From contig NZ_CP101166.1 in assembly GCF_024298885.1 (NCBI RefSeq), positions 1,426,001 to 1,490,000 on the forward strand: a DNA stretch of 64,000 bases. Reading direction: 5' to 3'. Shown here piece after piece: positions 49,005-57,143 of the stretch (position 1 is the first letter of the stretch; the number at the start of each line of letters is the position of its first letter). The notes under the pieces were generated by a model. The model did no database searches. It was given only the letters and a program-made list of their open reading frames with translations, and had not been told where the DNA came from. Position numbers and translations under genes: made by a program. The stretch is from Haloglomus halophilum (GTDB lineage Archaea; Halobacteriota; Halobacteria; Halobacteriales; Haloarculaceae).

Positions 49005-50012
49005 CTACTCGGCGTTCTCGTTCCGGTTGTTCTGGTCGTTGCTGTTCTCCTCACCCTGCTCGGAGCGCTCGTCACCGGGGGCCTCGCCCTCGTTGTCGAA
49101 CTCGCCGTCCTCCGGGCCGAGCTGGCCGGGCGCGTCGGCCTGCGAGGAGCCCAGGTCGAAGTCACACGTCTCCGGGGACGGGGAGGTGGTGAAGTCACAG
49201 TCGAAGCCGACGAGCAGTTCCTCGCCGCCGCCCGAGACGATGAACTCGTCGCCGCCGCCGAAGCGGATGTCGTCGTCGTCCGCGTAGTTGTCACCGACGT
49301 ACTCGACGCCGAGCGGGCCCAGCGTCAGGGAGCCGCCCTTGTCACACTGGTGATGGCTGGGCTGGCCGACACAGTCGACCGCGCCGTCGCTCGCGCCCGG
49401 ACCGGAGCCGCCCTGGTAGGCGACACCGACCGTCGAGTTGATGCCCTCGCTCTGGAAGAGGCCGACATCGAGGTCGGCGGTACCCGGTGCCTCACCGCCG
49501 GGGGCCGGGAGGGTCGGCGCGCCGCCGGAGCCGCCGTCACCGCCGGAATCGTCCTCCTCGCCGCTCTCGCCGAGCGGCCCGGGCGCGTCGCCCTGCGAGG
49601 ACGTGGCGTTGACCGCGCAGTCGTCGGCCGACGGCGACGTGCTGAGGTCGCAGTCGAACTCGACGGTGGCCTGTTCGCCCTGGCCCGCGACGGTGACCTC
49701 GTCGCCGCCGCCGAAGCGCGTGTCGTCGTCGTCGCTGTAGGTGTCGCCGGTGTAGGTGACCGAGCCGGCCTCGCTGTTCAGCTCACCGCCCTTGTCGCAC
49801 TCGTGGTGTGTGGGCTGGCCCTCGCAGTCGAGCAGGCCGGAGCCGCCGTTGCCGGCCTCGCCACCCGAGGCCGACAGGTCGATGGTCGAGTTGATGCCGT
49901 CACCGGTGGCGATGCCGATGTCGTCGTCAGCGGCCGCGGGCGCCGCGACCAGCGCCAGCGCGGCGACGAGGACCGCCGCCACCGTCAGGGTCGTTCGTGC
50001 GTCGAGTCGCAT
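49005..50012 (-). CDS. Secreted protein with two Cys/His repeats, function unknown
   Basis: 335 residues. Sec signal peptide (TLTVAAVLVAALALVAAPAAA, cut near AADDD). Two homologous modules of about 105-110 residues follow. In each, GINST starts the module, then C.GQP(T/S)HH.CDKGG, GD.(Y/A)DDDD.RFGGGDE, VEFDC/VGFDC and a SS(Q)GDAPG/SSQADAPG ending. Each module has four Cys and a His-His pair, so metal binding or two disulfides are likely. A Gly/Ser/Asp-rich linker joins them and an Asn/Glu-rich tail ends the protein (EENSNDQNNRNENAE). Not recognised as a named family. It is alone on its strand. Confidence 0.75.
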   Translation of the reverse strand: MRLDARTTLTVAAVLVAALALVAAPAAADDDIGIATGDGINSTIDLSASGGEAGNGGSGLLDCEGQPTHHECDKGGELNSEAGSVTYTGDTYSDDDDTRFGGGDEVTVAGQGEQATVEFDCDLSTSPSADDCAVNATSSQGDAPGPLGESGEEDDSGGDGGSGGAPTLPAPGGEAPGTADLDVGLFQSEGINSTVGVAYQGGSGPGASDGAVDCVGQPSHHQCDKGGSLTLGPLGVEYVGDNYADDDDIRFGGGDEFIVSGGGEELLVGFDCDFTTSPSPETCDFDLGSSQADAPGQLGPEDGEFDNEGEAPGDERSEQGEENSNDQNNRNENAE

Positions 50013-50141
50013 TCGTACCCGTACTCTATCCTCCCCCCGGTTGGCGGTTGTCCCGTCCCTGGACGGTCATTGAAGTACTCGCGGCCACCAGGGGCTGCTG
50101 CTCTCCCGACCGAACCGATGCCGACCGGAACTACCGGACAC

Positions 50142-50429
50142 TCACTCGCGGACGTGCAACCGACCGGCGTGCCACTCCCAGGCGACCTCCAGCAGCAGCC
50201 AAGTCCCGAACCAGGCGGCGAACACGACCAGAACGAGCATCGTCGACCCGAGGAGCCCCAGCGCCGTGGTCACCGCCACGAGCGACGAGTAGAGCAGGAC
50301 GACCGCGACGGCGGTCACGACGAGTGCGGCCATGCCGCAGGAGCAGTGCTCGACGGTGCCGACGGTACGGGTCTGCTCAGGAACCGCCCCGGAACTGTTC
50401 GATCGCGACCGTCCGCCTGTGCCGTGCAT
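50142..50429 (-). CDS. Small two-helix membrane protein
   Basis: 95 residues with two hydrophobic helices (MAALVVTAVAVVLLYSSLVA and LLGSTMLVLVVFAAWFGTWL) and a short N-terminal arm bearing a C-S-C-G motif (EHCSCGMA) just before helix 1. The Cys pair could bind metal or form a disulfide. Start ATG at 50429; a GTG three codons upstream is an alternative. Unknown function. Confidence 0.6.
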   Translation of the reverse strand: MHGTGGRSRSNSSGAVPEQTRTVGTVEHCSCGMAALVVTAVAVVLLYSSLVAVTTALGLLGSTMLVLVVFAAWFGTWLLLEVAWEWHAGRLHVRE

Positions 50430-50555
50430 ACATATCACACTCCGACTAGCCCTCGAGGGGCGAGTACCTTCAATATTTGCCCCTACCCAGTGACCAAGCG
50501 GCGGTAATCGAGCGGGGCGCGAACGCCGACGACGGGCGGCCGTCCGGGCTCTCGC

Positions 50556-51743
50556 TCAGGTCGGGGATTCCGCGGAGAACGGCTCCGCCGACGCCATGGA
50601 CGGCGGCTCCGGGGCCCGCTGTAACGGGACACCGAACGTCGTCCCCTCCGGACCGGTCTCGACGAGGTCGATGTCGCCGTCGTAGTGTTCACAGAGCTGG
50701 CTCACCAGGTAGAGGCCGAACCCGTGGTCCGTCGGCCCCGCGTCCGGGCGTTCGAACAGCGTCTCCCGGGCCGTGTCGTCGATGCCCGGGCCGTCGTCCG
50801 AGACGAGGACCTCGACCTCGTCCTCCCCGATGTGGCTCTCGACCCGGACCCGTGGGCTCTCGTTGTCGTTGTGCTCGACGGCGTTGGCGAGGAGGTTCCC
50901 GAAGACCCGCGGCAGCATCTCGTTGCCGTAGACGAACACATCGCTGGGAACATCGAGCGAGATATCGGCGTCCGGATGGGTGTCGCGGAGCTTCCGGACC
51001 TCCTCCTCCAGCGCCCGACGCAGGTCGACGGGCTCGAGCTCCTGGTCGCCCTGGATGACACCGACCAGCCGCCGAACGTCGGAGATGACCGCGGAGATGT
51101 CCTGGCTGTGGCGGACGATGGGCCGGACGTGGGTCTCTTCGAGTTCCTCGTCGTCGAGCTTCTGTTCGAGGAGCAGGCTGTGGCCCTCGATGACGTTCAT
51201 CCCGTTCAGTACCTCGTGGCGGAGCAGGCTGTTCAGGTAGTCCAGCGTCTCGCGCTGGGTCTCAATCTGCTCGGCCTGAAGTCGGGCCCGTTCCGCGTCG
51301 AGGGCGTTCAGCACCGCCCGCATCTCGATGTATCCGACCAGCATCCCGACACCCCCGCCGAGCGCGATACCCCACCGCAGCCACCCGATGACGTACCAGA
51401 TGCTCAGGTCCTCGGTCAGGAGGATGAGCGAGCCGTTGATACAGAGCGACACCACCACGCTGGAGAGGACCCACAGCAGGACCCGCGAGTGGTCGACCGA
51501 GGCGTACCGCGCACGTCTGAGCTTGAGCCCGCCCCAGAAGATGGCGGCGATGAACGGTATCGAGGAGACGACACCGATGAGATACTCGCCGCTGAGGACC
51601 AGCGTCGTCTGCCGGACGGTCACGAACCCGAGCACCCTGAGCAGCGTCTCGGCGGTCAACACCAGCACCAGCACCACGCCGATGGCGAGAACGTACCAGG
51701 AGACCCGCGAGGTATCGGAGTCGGTGGCGCTGGCGTGTTCCAT
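50556..51743 (-). CDS. Membrane sensor histidine kinase
   Basis: 395 residues. Four to five N-terminal transmembrane helices (about residues 18-145) lead into a coiled-coil (DAERARLQAEQIETQRETLD) and the HisKA domain YLNSLLRHEVLNGMNVIEGH (phospho-accepting His near residue 178). The HATPase_c domain has RVFGNLLANAVEHN (N box), VSDDGPGI (G1), and GFGLYLVSQLCEHYDGDIDL (G2). No receiver domain; the cognate regulator is not adjacent. It is a membrane receptor of unknown ligand. A TATA-like TTGATAAGG is about 30 bases before the ATG. Confidence 0.92.
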   Translation of the reverse strand: MEHASATDSDTSRVSWYVLAIGVVLVLVLTAETLLRVLGFVTVRQTTLVLSGEYLIGVVSSIPFIAAIFWGGLKLRRARYASVDHSRVLLWVLSSVVVSLCINGSLILLTEDLSIWYVIGWLRWGIALGGGVGMLVGYIEMRAVLNALDAERARLQAEQIETQRETLDYLNSLLRHEVLNGMNVIEGHSLLLEQKLDDEELEETHVRPIVRHSQDISAVISDVRRLVGVIQGDQELEPVDLRRALEEEVRKLRDTHPDADISLDVPSDVFVYGNEMLPRVFGNLLANAVEHNDNESPRVRVESHIGEDEVEVLVSDDGPGIDDTARETLFERPDAGPTDHGFGLYLVSQLCEHYDGDIDLVETGPEGTTFGVPLQRAPEPPSMASAEPFSAESPT

Positions 51744-51932
51744 ACCCCGGAGGTCGATACTCCAGCCTTATCAAGCCAACCACCAGACCCAGCGTTCGAG
51801 GGCCGTACAGGCCCCCAGACTGCTGAATAGATGGTCAGCCGAGCGTGCGAGTCCCGTTCCAGGTCCCGAACACCGGTTACCACCGGACGCAAAAGTATTT
51901 GTTATATGAAGTTTTCAAATAGATTACCAAAC

Positions 51933-53981
51933 ATGAGTCCGAACCGATTCGACCAGGATGCTTCGTGGAACCGCCGTCGAGTCCTCCGGACGATGGGGCT
52001 GGCCGCCGGTGCGGCCGCCCTCGCGGGCTGCAGCGGTATCAGCAACCGCGAGTTCGTCGCCGGCAACGTGGTGCTGCCGGGCGCGGCCCAGCGTGAGTTC
52101 GGCTTCTCCCCGGTCGCGGAGGGCCAGTCCCAGCGCCGGGAGTTCAGCCGCTCCGTGGCCGGCCAGGACCTCAACGTCACCATCGAGAGCTTCACCTCCG
52201 TCTACGCCGAGGGGGGCGAACCCGGGGATGCGAGGGAGCAACCGCTCCTGTTCCGCTTCGGCGGCGACCGCCCCTTCGGCGCGTCGAACGGCCGCCTCCG
52301 GGCCGCCCCGGCGGACGCGTTCGACATCAGTGGCGGCTCGCTCCCCTTCCTCCGGAGCGCCCTCGTGGACCCGCGTGGCATCGTCCTGTTCGCCCCCGAG
52401 GTCGACGGAGCGGGGCCGACCGCCGACGAGGTGCTGGCGGTCGCACACCGCTCGGCGTTCGACCGCGGCCGCGGGCCGTTCGTCGCCGGCGACGCCGGCG
52501 TCCTGTTCCCGGAGACGGTCTTCTTCCCCGAGACGGTGTTCGACACCTCGCCGGAGTGGCTCGGCGAGGGACTGGCCGCGGCCGGGAGCGGCGAGGGCAG
52601 CGTCGCCTTCTTCGGCGGCAAGCAGGACGGGGAGAACGACGGCCCCGCGGCGGGCAGCAGGTTCGAGGCGGGCGCGGAACTCGACGCGGAGTTCGTCGCC
52701 GCGCCGGCGGCCGCCTTCTTCGGCCCGGGGCTCGCGGTCATCGACCGGGCGGGACTGCGGGACTTCCTCGGCACGCCGGTGACCGGTGCGGAGGCTATCG
52801 TCGGCGAGAACGGCATCGTCGGCGAGAACGGCATCGTCGGCGAACACGGCGTGGTGCTGTTCTCCGACCGCGAGCAGGGGGTCCCCTTCGGCTACCTCGG
52901 TGGGGATGTCCTGTTCCCGGATTCGATCTTCTTCCCGGACACCCTCTTCGAGGAGGGGCGGGTCGTCGCCGCACCGCTGGGCGCGCTGTTCCCGGATTCG
53001 GCGTTCTTCCCGGACGGGTATTTCGTCCCCGACTCGACCTTCTCGCCGGACGCACTGGGGCTGTTCGTCGCCACGGAGCCGCTCGAGGACGTGCCGGAAC
53101 CCTTCCGACTCGTCGAGGCCGGCGCGGAGATCGAGACGACCGGCAGCCTGCTGTTCTTCCCGGTCGGCCCCGACGGCGCCGGCACCGACCCCGAGGCGTT
53201 CCCGGACACCCTCTTCTTCCCCGATTCCACCTTCTTCCCGGACGGGTATTTCTTCCCGGACACCCTCTTCTTCCCGGACACCCTCTTCTTCCCCGATTCC
53301 GCCTTCGCGACGGTGTCGCCGAACGCCGCCCCGATGACTGGCAGCGGCCTCAGGTCGTTCCCCGACACCCTCTTCTTCCCCGACTCGGTCTTCTCGCCCA
53401 CGGAGATGCTTCATCTCCCGGGAAGCGTCGGCTTCCCGGACTCCACCTTCGCCGAGGCGGGGGCGACGACCAGCTACGAGGTCCGGTCGGGCTCGATGGA
53501 CGACGTCACGACCGGGGAACTGGGCGGAGACCGACTCTCCGTCGGCGTCCTGAGCACGCCGAGAGCGTCGGTCGGCGGGCAGTCGCTGAACCCGCTGGCG
53601 GGACTGTCGCTGGCGGACGTGCTGACCGCCCAGCAGGCCGAGTCGTTCCTCGAATCGGCCGGTGTCGGCACCGACCAGGGGGTGAACTGGCTGCGCGGCC
53701 CCACCCTGATCGAGCGGTCGGAGGCGGTCATCCTGGGCACTCCGACGGAGATGGAGACGTACGGCGGGGTGCTGGCCGGATCGGAGCCGAACGCCACCTA
53801 CGTCCACCTCGCGCGGGTCGAGAGCGGCAACAGCGTCGCCATCGTGGCCGGGGTCCACGGGTTCGGGGTCACGGACCCGAACCGGCCGCTCGTCGGCCCG
53901 GACGGCTACCTCACCGAGTCGCAGCTCGACGACCGGCGCGACACGGTCGCCGCGGTCGACGCCGCGCTCGTCGTCGGCTGA
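51933..53981 (+). CDS. Tat lipoprotein with large F-P-D hexapeptide repeat region (DUF6517-like ends)
   Basis: 682 residues. Tat signal NRRRVLRTMGLAAGAAALAG followed by the lipobox Cys. The N-terminal (QREFGFSPVAEG, QRREFSRSVAGQDLNVTIES) and C-terminal parts (ILGTPTEMETYGGVLAGSEP, then THVHLARVESG-like NATYVHLARVESGNSVAIVA) look like the haloarchaeal DUF6517 family (tentative). Between them is a region of about 400 residues with period-6 repeats: VLFPETVFFPETVFDT (about residue 190), GENGIVGENGIVGEHGVV (about 290), LFPDSIFFPDTLFEEG (about 327), LFPDSAFFPDGYFVPDSTFS (about 350), FPDTLFFPDSTFFPDGYFFP and on to DSAF (about 422-455), and FPDTLFFPDSVFS (about 475). ATG 51933 was chosen because TATA-like AAGTATTTGTTATATG (51893-51908) fits a leaderless start. 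Confidence 0.75.
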   Translation: MSPNRFDQDASWNRRRVLRTMGLAAGAAALAGCSGISNREFVAGNVVLPGAAQREFGFSPVAEGQSQRREFSRSVAGQDLNVTIESFTSVYAEGGEPGDAREQPLLFRFGGDRPFGASNGRLRAAPADAFDISGGSLPFLRSALVDPRGIVLFAPEVDGAGPTADEVLAVAHRSAFDRGRGPFVAGDAGVLFPETVFFPETVFDTSPEWLGEGLAAAGSGEGSVAFFGGKQDGENDGPAAGSRFEAGAELDAEFVAAPAAAFFGPGLAVIDRAGLRDFLGTPVTGAEAIVGENGIVGENGIVGEHGVVLFSDREQGVPFGYLGGDVLFPDSIFFPDTLFEEGRVVAAPLGALFPDSAFFPDGYFVPDSTFSPDALGLFVATEPLEDVPEPFRLVEAGAEIETTGSLLFFPVGPDGAGTDPEAFPDTLFFPDSTFFPDGYFFPDTLFFPDTLFFPDSAFATVSPNAAPMTGSGLRSFPDTLFFPDSVFSPTEMLHLPGSVGFPDSTFAEAGATTSYEVRSGSMDDVTTGELGGDRLSVGVLSTPRASVGGQSLNPLAGLSLADVLTAQQAESFLESAGVGTDQGVNWLRGPTLIERSEAVILGTPTEMETYGGVLAGSEPNATYVHLARVESGNSVAIVAGVHGFGVTDPNRPLVGPDGYLTESQLDDRRDTVAAVDAALVVG

Positions 53982-53996
53982 GCCGAGTCCACCGGC

Positions 53997-54545
53997 TCAC
54001 CCCACCACCCGCACCACCAGCGTCAGGTCACGGTGCCCACGTGGCGTCGTCACGGTCACGTCGAACGCCGCCGCCAGGACCACGGTCTCGCCGGCACGCT
54101 CCTGCACGACGACGCCACGGTCGCCACGGCAGGAGCCGAACGCGCGACCGCGGCCGCCGGGGCAGTTCGCGTCGGCCCACGCGTTCGCCGCCGAGCGGTT
54201 GTACCGAACGGCGTAGGCCACCCCTTCCGCGACCTGCGAGGCGTTGAGCGTGTCCAGCCGTGGAGCGAGCTCCGTGCGCACGGTGTCGACCGCGCGGCCG
54301 CGCTCCGGCCAGGCGTGCTCGCCCGTGGCATTCGCCCCGGCCTCGTGGACGGCACGCTCCAGGAACCGCCGCGCGTTCTCCCCGTGCCCGTCGTAGTCGG
54401 CGCTCGCGGCCACGTCCGGGTGATAGCCCAGCTGCAGGTACGCGACGACGACGGGCACGAGCGCGAGGGCGATGATGGCGGCCGCGGCGAGCACGAGCTG
54501 TCCGCGGTCCGGACCGTCCCCACCGGCCGGGAGCGCCTCAGGCAT
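53997..54545 (-). CDS. Type IV pilin-like protein (DUF7261-like)
   Basis: 182 residues. Near the N-terminus, DRGQLVLAAAAIIALALVPV is a type III (PibD-cleaved) signal with the hydrophobic pilin helix. The globular part is polar with one Cys pair (ANCPGGRGRAFGSCRGD) and ends in beta strands (TVTTPRGHRDLTLVVRVVG). It belongs to the haloarchaeal DUF7261-DUF7266 pilin group (tentative). Last gene of the pilin operon, overlapping the preceding start by eight bases. Probably a minor pilin of an adhesion or secretion pilus. Confidence 0.72.
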   Translation of the reverse strand: MPEALPAGGDGPDRGQLVLAAAAIIALALVPVVVAYLQLGYHPDVAASADYDGHGENARRFLERAVHEAGANATGEHAWPERGRAVDTVRTELAPRLDTLNASQVAEGVAYAVRYNRSAANAWADANCPGGRGRAFGSCRGDRGVVVQERAGETVVLAAAFDVTVTTPRGHRDLTLVVRVVG

Positions 54546-54999
54546 ACCACACCTCCACGGTCACGGGCCCGTGCAGCGACGTGACGGTCGCACGCCCGAC
54601 CGGGACACCGGCGGGGCGGCGGAACCCGACGGCGCCGTGTGGCGTCTCCACGCGATAGAGGAGGTTGTCCGGCAGGATGCGGTCGACGCGCCGGTCCAGG
54701 GCGCCGCGCTCGCGCTCGAAGGCGTCCGGCGACCGGGTCACCTCGGAGAGCCGGGTCGCACCCCGGTGGCGCGGGGGCTCGCCGGCCAGGACGGTAGCGG
54801 CGTCGTCGGCGTACGCCTCCAGCTGCGACGTCCGGGTGTCGGCGGCGGGAACGCCGGCGCCGAACGACACCGCGACGGCGAGGATGAACGTCACGCCGAC
54901 GGCCGCCTCCACGACCGGGAGCGAGAGCTGCCCCCGCTCGTCGAGTGCCCGCCAGCGACGGCGAGTTCCACCGGAAGCGGAGGGGTCGCGCTCACGCAT
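54538..54999 (-). CDS. Type IV pilin-like protein (DUF7262-like)
   Basis: 153 residues. ERGQLSLPVVEAAVGVTFIL is the prepilin signal: Gly before a Gln-Leu-Ser start and a hydrophobic helix with Glu at position 5-like (VVEAAVG). The rest is a mixed beta region ending in HGPVTVEVWYA. Eight-base overlap with both neighbours shows translational coupling. Minor pilin role inferred from the operon and signal. Confidence 0.7.
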   Translation of the reverse strand: MRERDPSASGGTRRRWRALDERGQLSLPVVEAAVGVTFILAVAVSFGAGVPAADTRTSQLEAYADDAATVLAGEPPRHRGATRLSEVTRSPDAFERERGALDRRVDRILPDNLLYRVETPHGAVGFRRPAGVPVGRATVTSLHGPVTVEVWYA

Positions 55000-55678
55000 C
55001 GACGGTCACCGCCAGCGTGGCCTTGGTCGTCCGGGCGGGACGGTACGTGACGGCCACGTCGCCCTGTTCGACCGGGCGGTCGGCCGCGAACGCGAGCCGG
55101 AGCGTCTCGAACCGGGAGGTTCGGACCGTATACGCCCCCGCGAGCCCGCCGGGGTCGTGCAAGACCACCCGGTCGTTCGCACGGACGGTCGTGACGTTGG
55201 GCCCGGCGGCGATGTCGAGGGTCACGCTCGCGGTCCGGCGGGGGAGCGTGGTCGCGTTGTCCGCGAGCGGCGGCGTCCGCTCGACCCGCGGCTCGCGCCG
55301 CACGAGGACGACGCGGCGAACCGTGACGCCGCCGGTCGCGTCGCCCCGTCGGAGGACCGTCCGGTCGTCCAGCCGAACCCGGACCTCGTGGTCACCGACG
55401 ACCGGGAACCGCCCATCGATATCGACGGCCCCGAGCGCCGAGGCGTTCACCACGTTCCCCCGCGCCGTGTGCGCGGCGTCGGCCGCGACAAGCCGTTCGG
55501 CGAGTGCGACCGCGACCCGGCGCTCCTCGGGCTGGCGGTCGGTTCCGGCGAAGGCCCCGTCGGCCAGCGTCAGCGCCACGCCGAGCGTCGAGACCAGCAC
55601 CAGCAGCGCCACCGCCAGTGCGGGCAGGTTCATCTGCGCCCGGGCGTCCCGGCCTGTGTCGTCGGCACGGCGGGTCAC
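54992..55678 (-). CDS. Type IV pilin-like protein (DUF7263-like)
   Basis: 228 residues. RAQMNLPALAVALLVLVSTL is the N-terminal helix; the signal is less canonical, with a short positively charged start (TRRADDTGRDARA). The remainder is largely beta (VTVRRVVLVRREPRVE, TVRANDRVVLHD), typical of a pilin head. Four-base overlap with the next gene upstream and eight with the gene downstream. Confidence 0.7.
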   Translation of the reverse strand: MTRRADDTGRDARAQMNLPALAVALLVLVSTLGVALTLADGAFAGTDRQPEERRVAVALAERLVAADAAHTARGNVVNASALGAVDIDGRFPVVGDHEVRVRLDDRTVLRRGDATGGVTVRRVVLVRREPRVERTPPLADNATTLPRRTASVTLDIAAGPNVTTVRANDRVVLHDPGGLAGAYTVRTSRFETLRLAFAADRPVEQGDVAVTYRPARTTKATLAVTVDA

Positions 55679-56163
55679 GACGCATCACCCCGAACGAGCC
55701 GGACGACGAACCCGCCGGGAGCCCGGTCGACGCTGACGACCGCCGGCTGGCGACTCGACCACGACCCCTCGACGCGGACGACGTGGGCCGGGAGCGCGAG
55801 CCGACTCCGCGCGACGAGCGCGTCGTCGGGGTGGTCGAGAACGAGCGCCCGGCCGTCGGTCCGGACCCGGTATCCCTGCCCGGCGATGGTCCGCGGGAGG
55901 TCGACCCGGCTCCGGGCCGTCGCGTGTCGTGTCGCCGGCGGGACGGCCTGCTGGACCCGTTCGGCGGCGCCCGCGAGCGTCCGGTCCGCGACCCGCTGGC
56001 CGGCGACCCGCTCGTACCCCGGAACGACGGCCGTCGAGAGCGCGGTCGTGACGAGGACGACGAACAGGACCACGAGTCCCGCCTCGAGGGCCTTCCCGAC
56101 GACCGGCGCGACGGCGCGGTCCGCTCGACCGGCGGGCGTTCGGAGCGACGACGGGACGGTCAC
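55675..56163 (-). CDS. Type IV pilin-like protein (DUF7266-like)
   Basis: 162 residues. RAVAPVVGKALEAGLVVLFV is a pilin-type helix (AVAPVVGK...EAG: a classic haloarchaeal pilin start with Glu). The C-terminal beta region ends GGFVVRLVRGDAS. Overlaps both neighbours by four bases. Confidence 0.72.
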   Translation of the reverse strand: MTVPSSLRTPAGRADRAVAPVVGKALEAGLVVLFVVLVTTALSTAVVPGYERVAGQRVADRTLAGAAERVQQAVPPATRHATARSRVDLPRTIAGQGYRVRTDGRALVLDHPDDALVARSRLALPAHVVRVEGSWSSRQPAVVSVDRAPGGFVVRLVRGDAS

Positions 56164-57143
56164 GAGTCCACACCCCGCTCGTCGTCGCGGTCGCCCGGCG
56201 GAACGTCGTCGGGAATCGGCGGCTGGATGGGGAGGGGCCCGTCGTCCTGGTCGCGCTCGCCGTCGCCGTCGTACGGGTCGTGTTCGCCATCGTCGTCGGT
56301 GCCGTCGTCAGTGCCGTCGTCAGTTCCGTCGCCCGGTGACGTCCCGGTCGCCGTCGACGAGTCCGCACCGCCCACCGAGAGGTTCAGGTCGTGGACCACG
56401 AGGTAGGCGCGCCGCTGACCGGGGTAGGTCGCGACGACGCTCGGGACGCCGTCGCCGTCGATGTCGCGCTGGTCCACCGAGGCGCCCTGCTCGCGGAAAT
56501 ACGGCGCCAGCGCGCCCGGCGTCCGGGTCTCGACCGCGACGCGGAACCGCGAGACGCCGAGGTCGGTGCGCTCGTGGCTGACGTTCGTCCGGAGCGGGAC
56601 CGTCGTCCCACCGCCGGCGGTGACGGTCCGGCCGGCGTCGGTCCCGAGCCGTGGAGCGCCGACGACGAGGACCCCACCGTCGCCGCGCGAGGCGGTCACC
56701 GGCGGTGGGTCGTGGAGCTCGGCCTGTCCGGGCGTGCCCCGGATCACGGCCCCCGCGACGGAGGCGACCCGGCCACCCGTGCCGGTCCAGACGAGGGCGC
56801 CCGCGTGGAGGCGGTGGACCGTCCGCGTCCCGTTGAGCACCCGGATATCGCGCTCGACGGTCCGGATGCGGCCACCGGTGAACGCGAGCGGCTCGCGAGC
56901 GCGGCCGGTCCGCTCGACCGGTTCGAGCGCCATCGTCATCCCGTCGGCGACGCGGGCCGCGTCGGCGCTGGCGGCGTTCTGCTCGACCACGGTCCCGATG
57001 CCGGCGGTGAGCGCGCCCAGCGAGACGACCGTCAGTCCGAGCAGGACCGCGACGCCGACGACCTGCGCGGCGGCGCGGTCGTCGTGGCCGGATTCGGCCC
57101 GGCAGCCGTCGGGCCACCCACCCCCGGGACCGAGTGCCCGCAC
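56160..57143 (-). CDS. Type IV pilin-like protein with long acidic tail (DUF7289-like)
   Basis: 327 residues. DRAAAQVVGVAVLLGLTVVS is a pilin-type signal and helix, and VEQNAASADAARVADGM continues it. The large beta region (VTASRGDGGVLVVGAPRLGT and later FRVAVETRTPGALAPYFREQ) is followed by a Gly/Asp-rich, very acidic, low-complexity tail (about residues 270-327) that may extend from the pilus surface. GTG start at 57143 directly abuts the PilC stop, so the gene is coupled to PilC. The largest pilin in the operon; perhaps the tip or an adhesin. Confidence 0.68.
   Translation of the reverse strand: MRALGPGGGWPDGCRAESGHDDRAAAQVVGVAVLLGLTVVSLGALTAGIGTVVEQNAASADAARVADGMTMALEPVERTGRAREPLAFTGGRIRTVERDIRVLNGTRTVHRLHAGALVWTGTGGRVASVAGAVIRGTPGQAELHDPPPVTASRGDGGVLVVGAPRLGTDAGRTVTAGGGTTVPLRTNVSHERTDLGVSRFRVAVETRTPGALAPYFREQGASVDQRDIDGDGVPSVVATYPGQRRAYLVVHDLNLSVGGADSSTATGTSPGDGTDDGTDDGTDDDGEHDPYDGDGERDQDDGPLPIQPPIPDDVPPGDRDDERGVDS

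Noticed and set aside
53180-53400. CRISPR-like repeat array
   Set aside because: The repeated 18-base DNA units are in frame, without unique spacers, and encode F-P-D hexapeptides of one protein.
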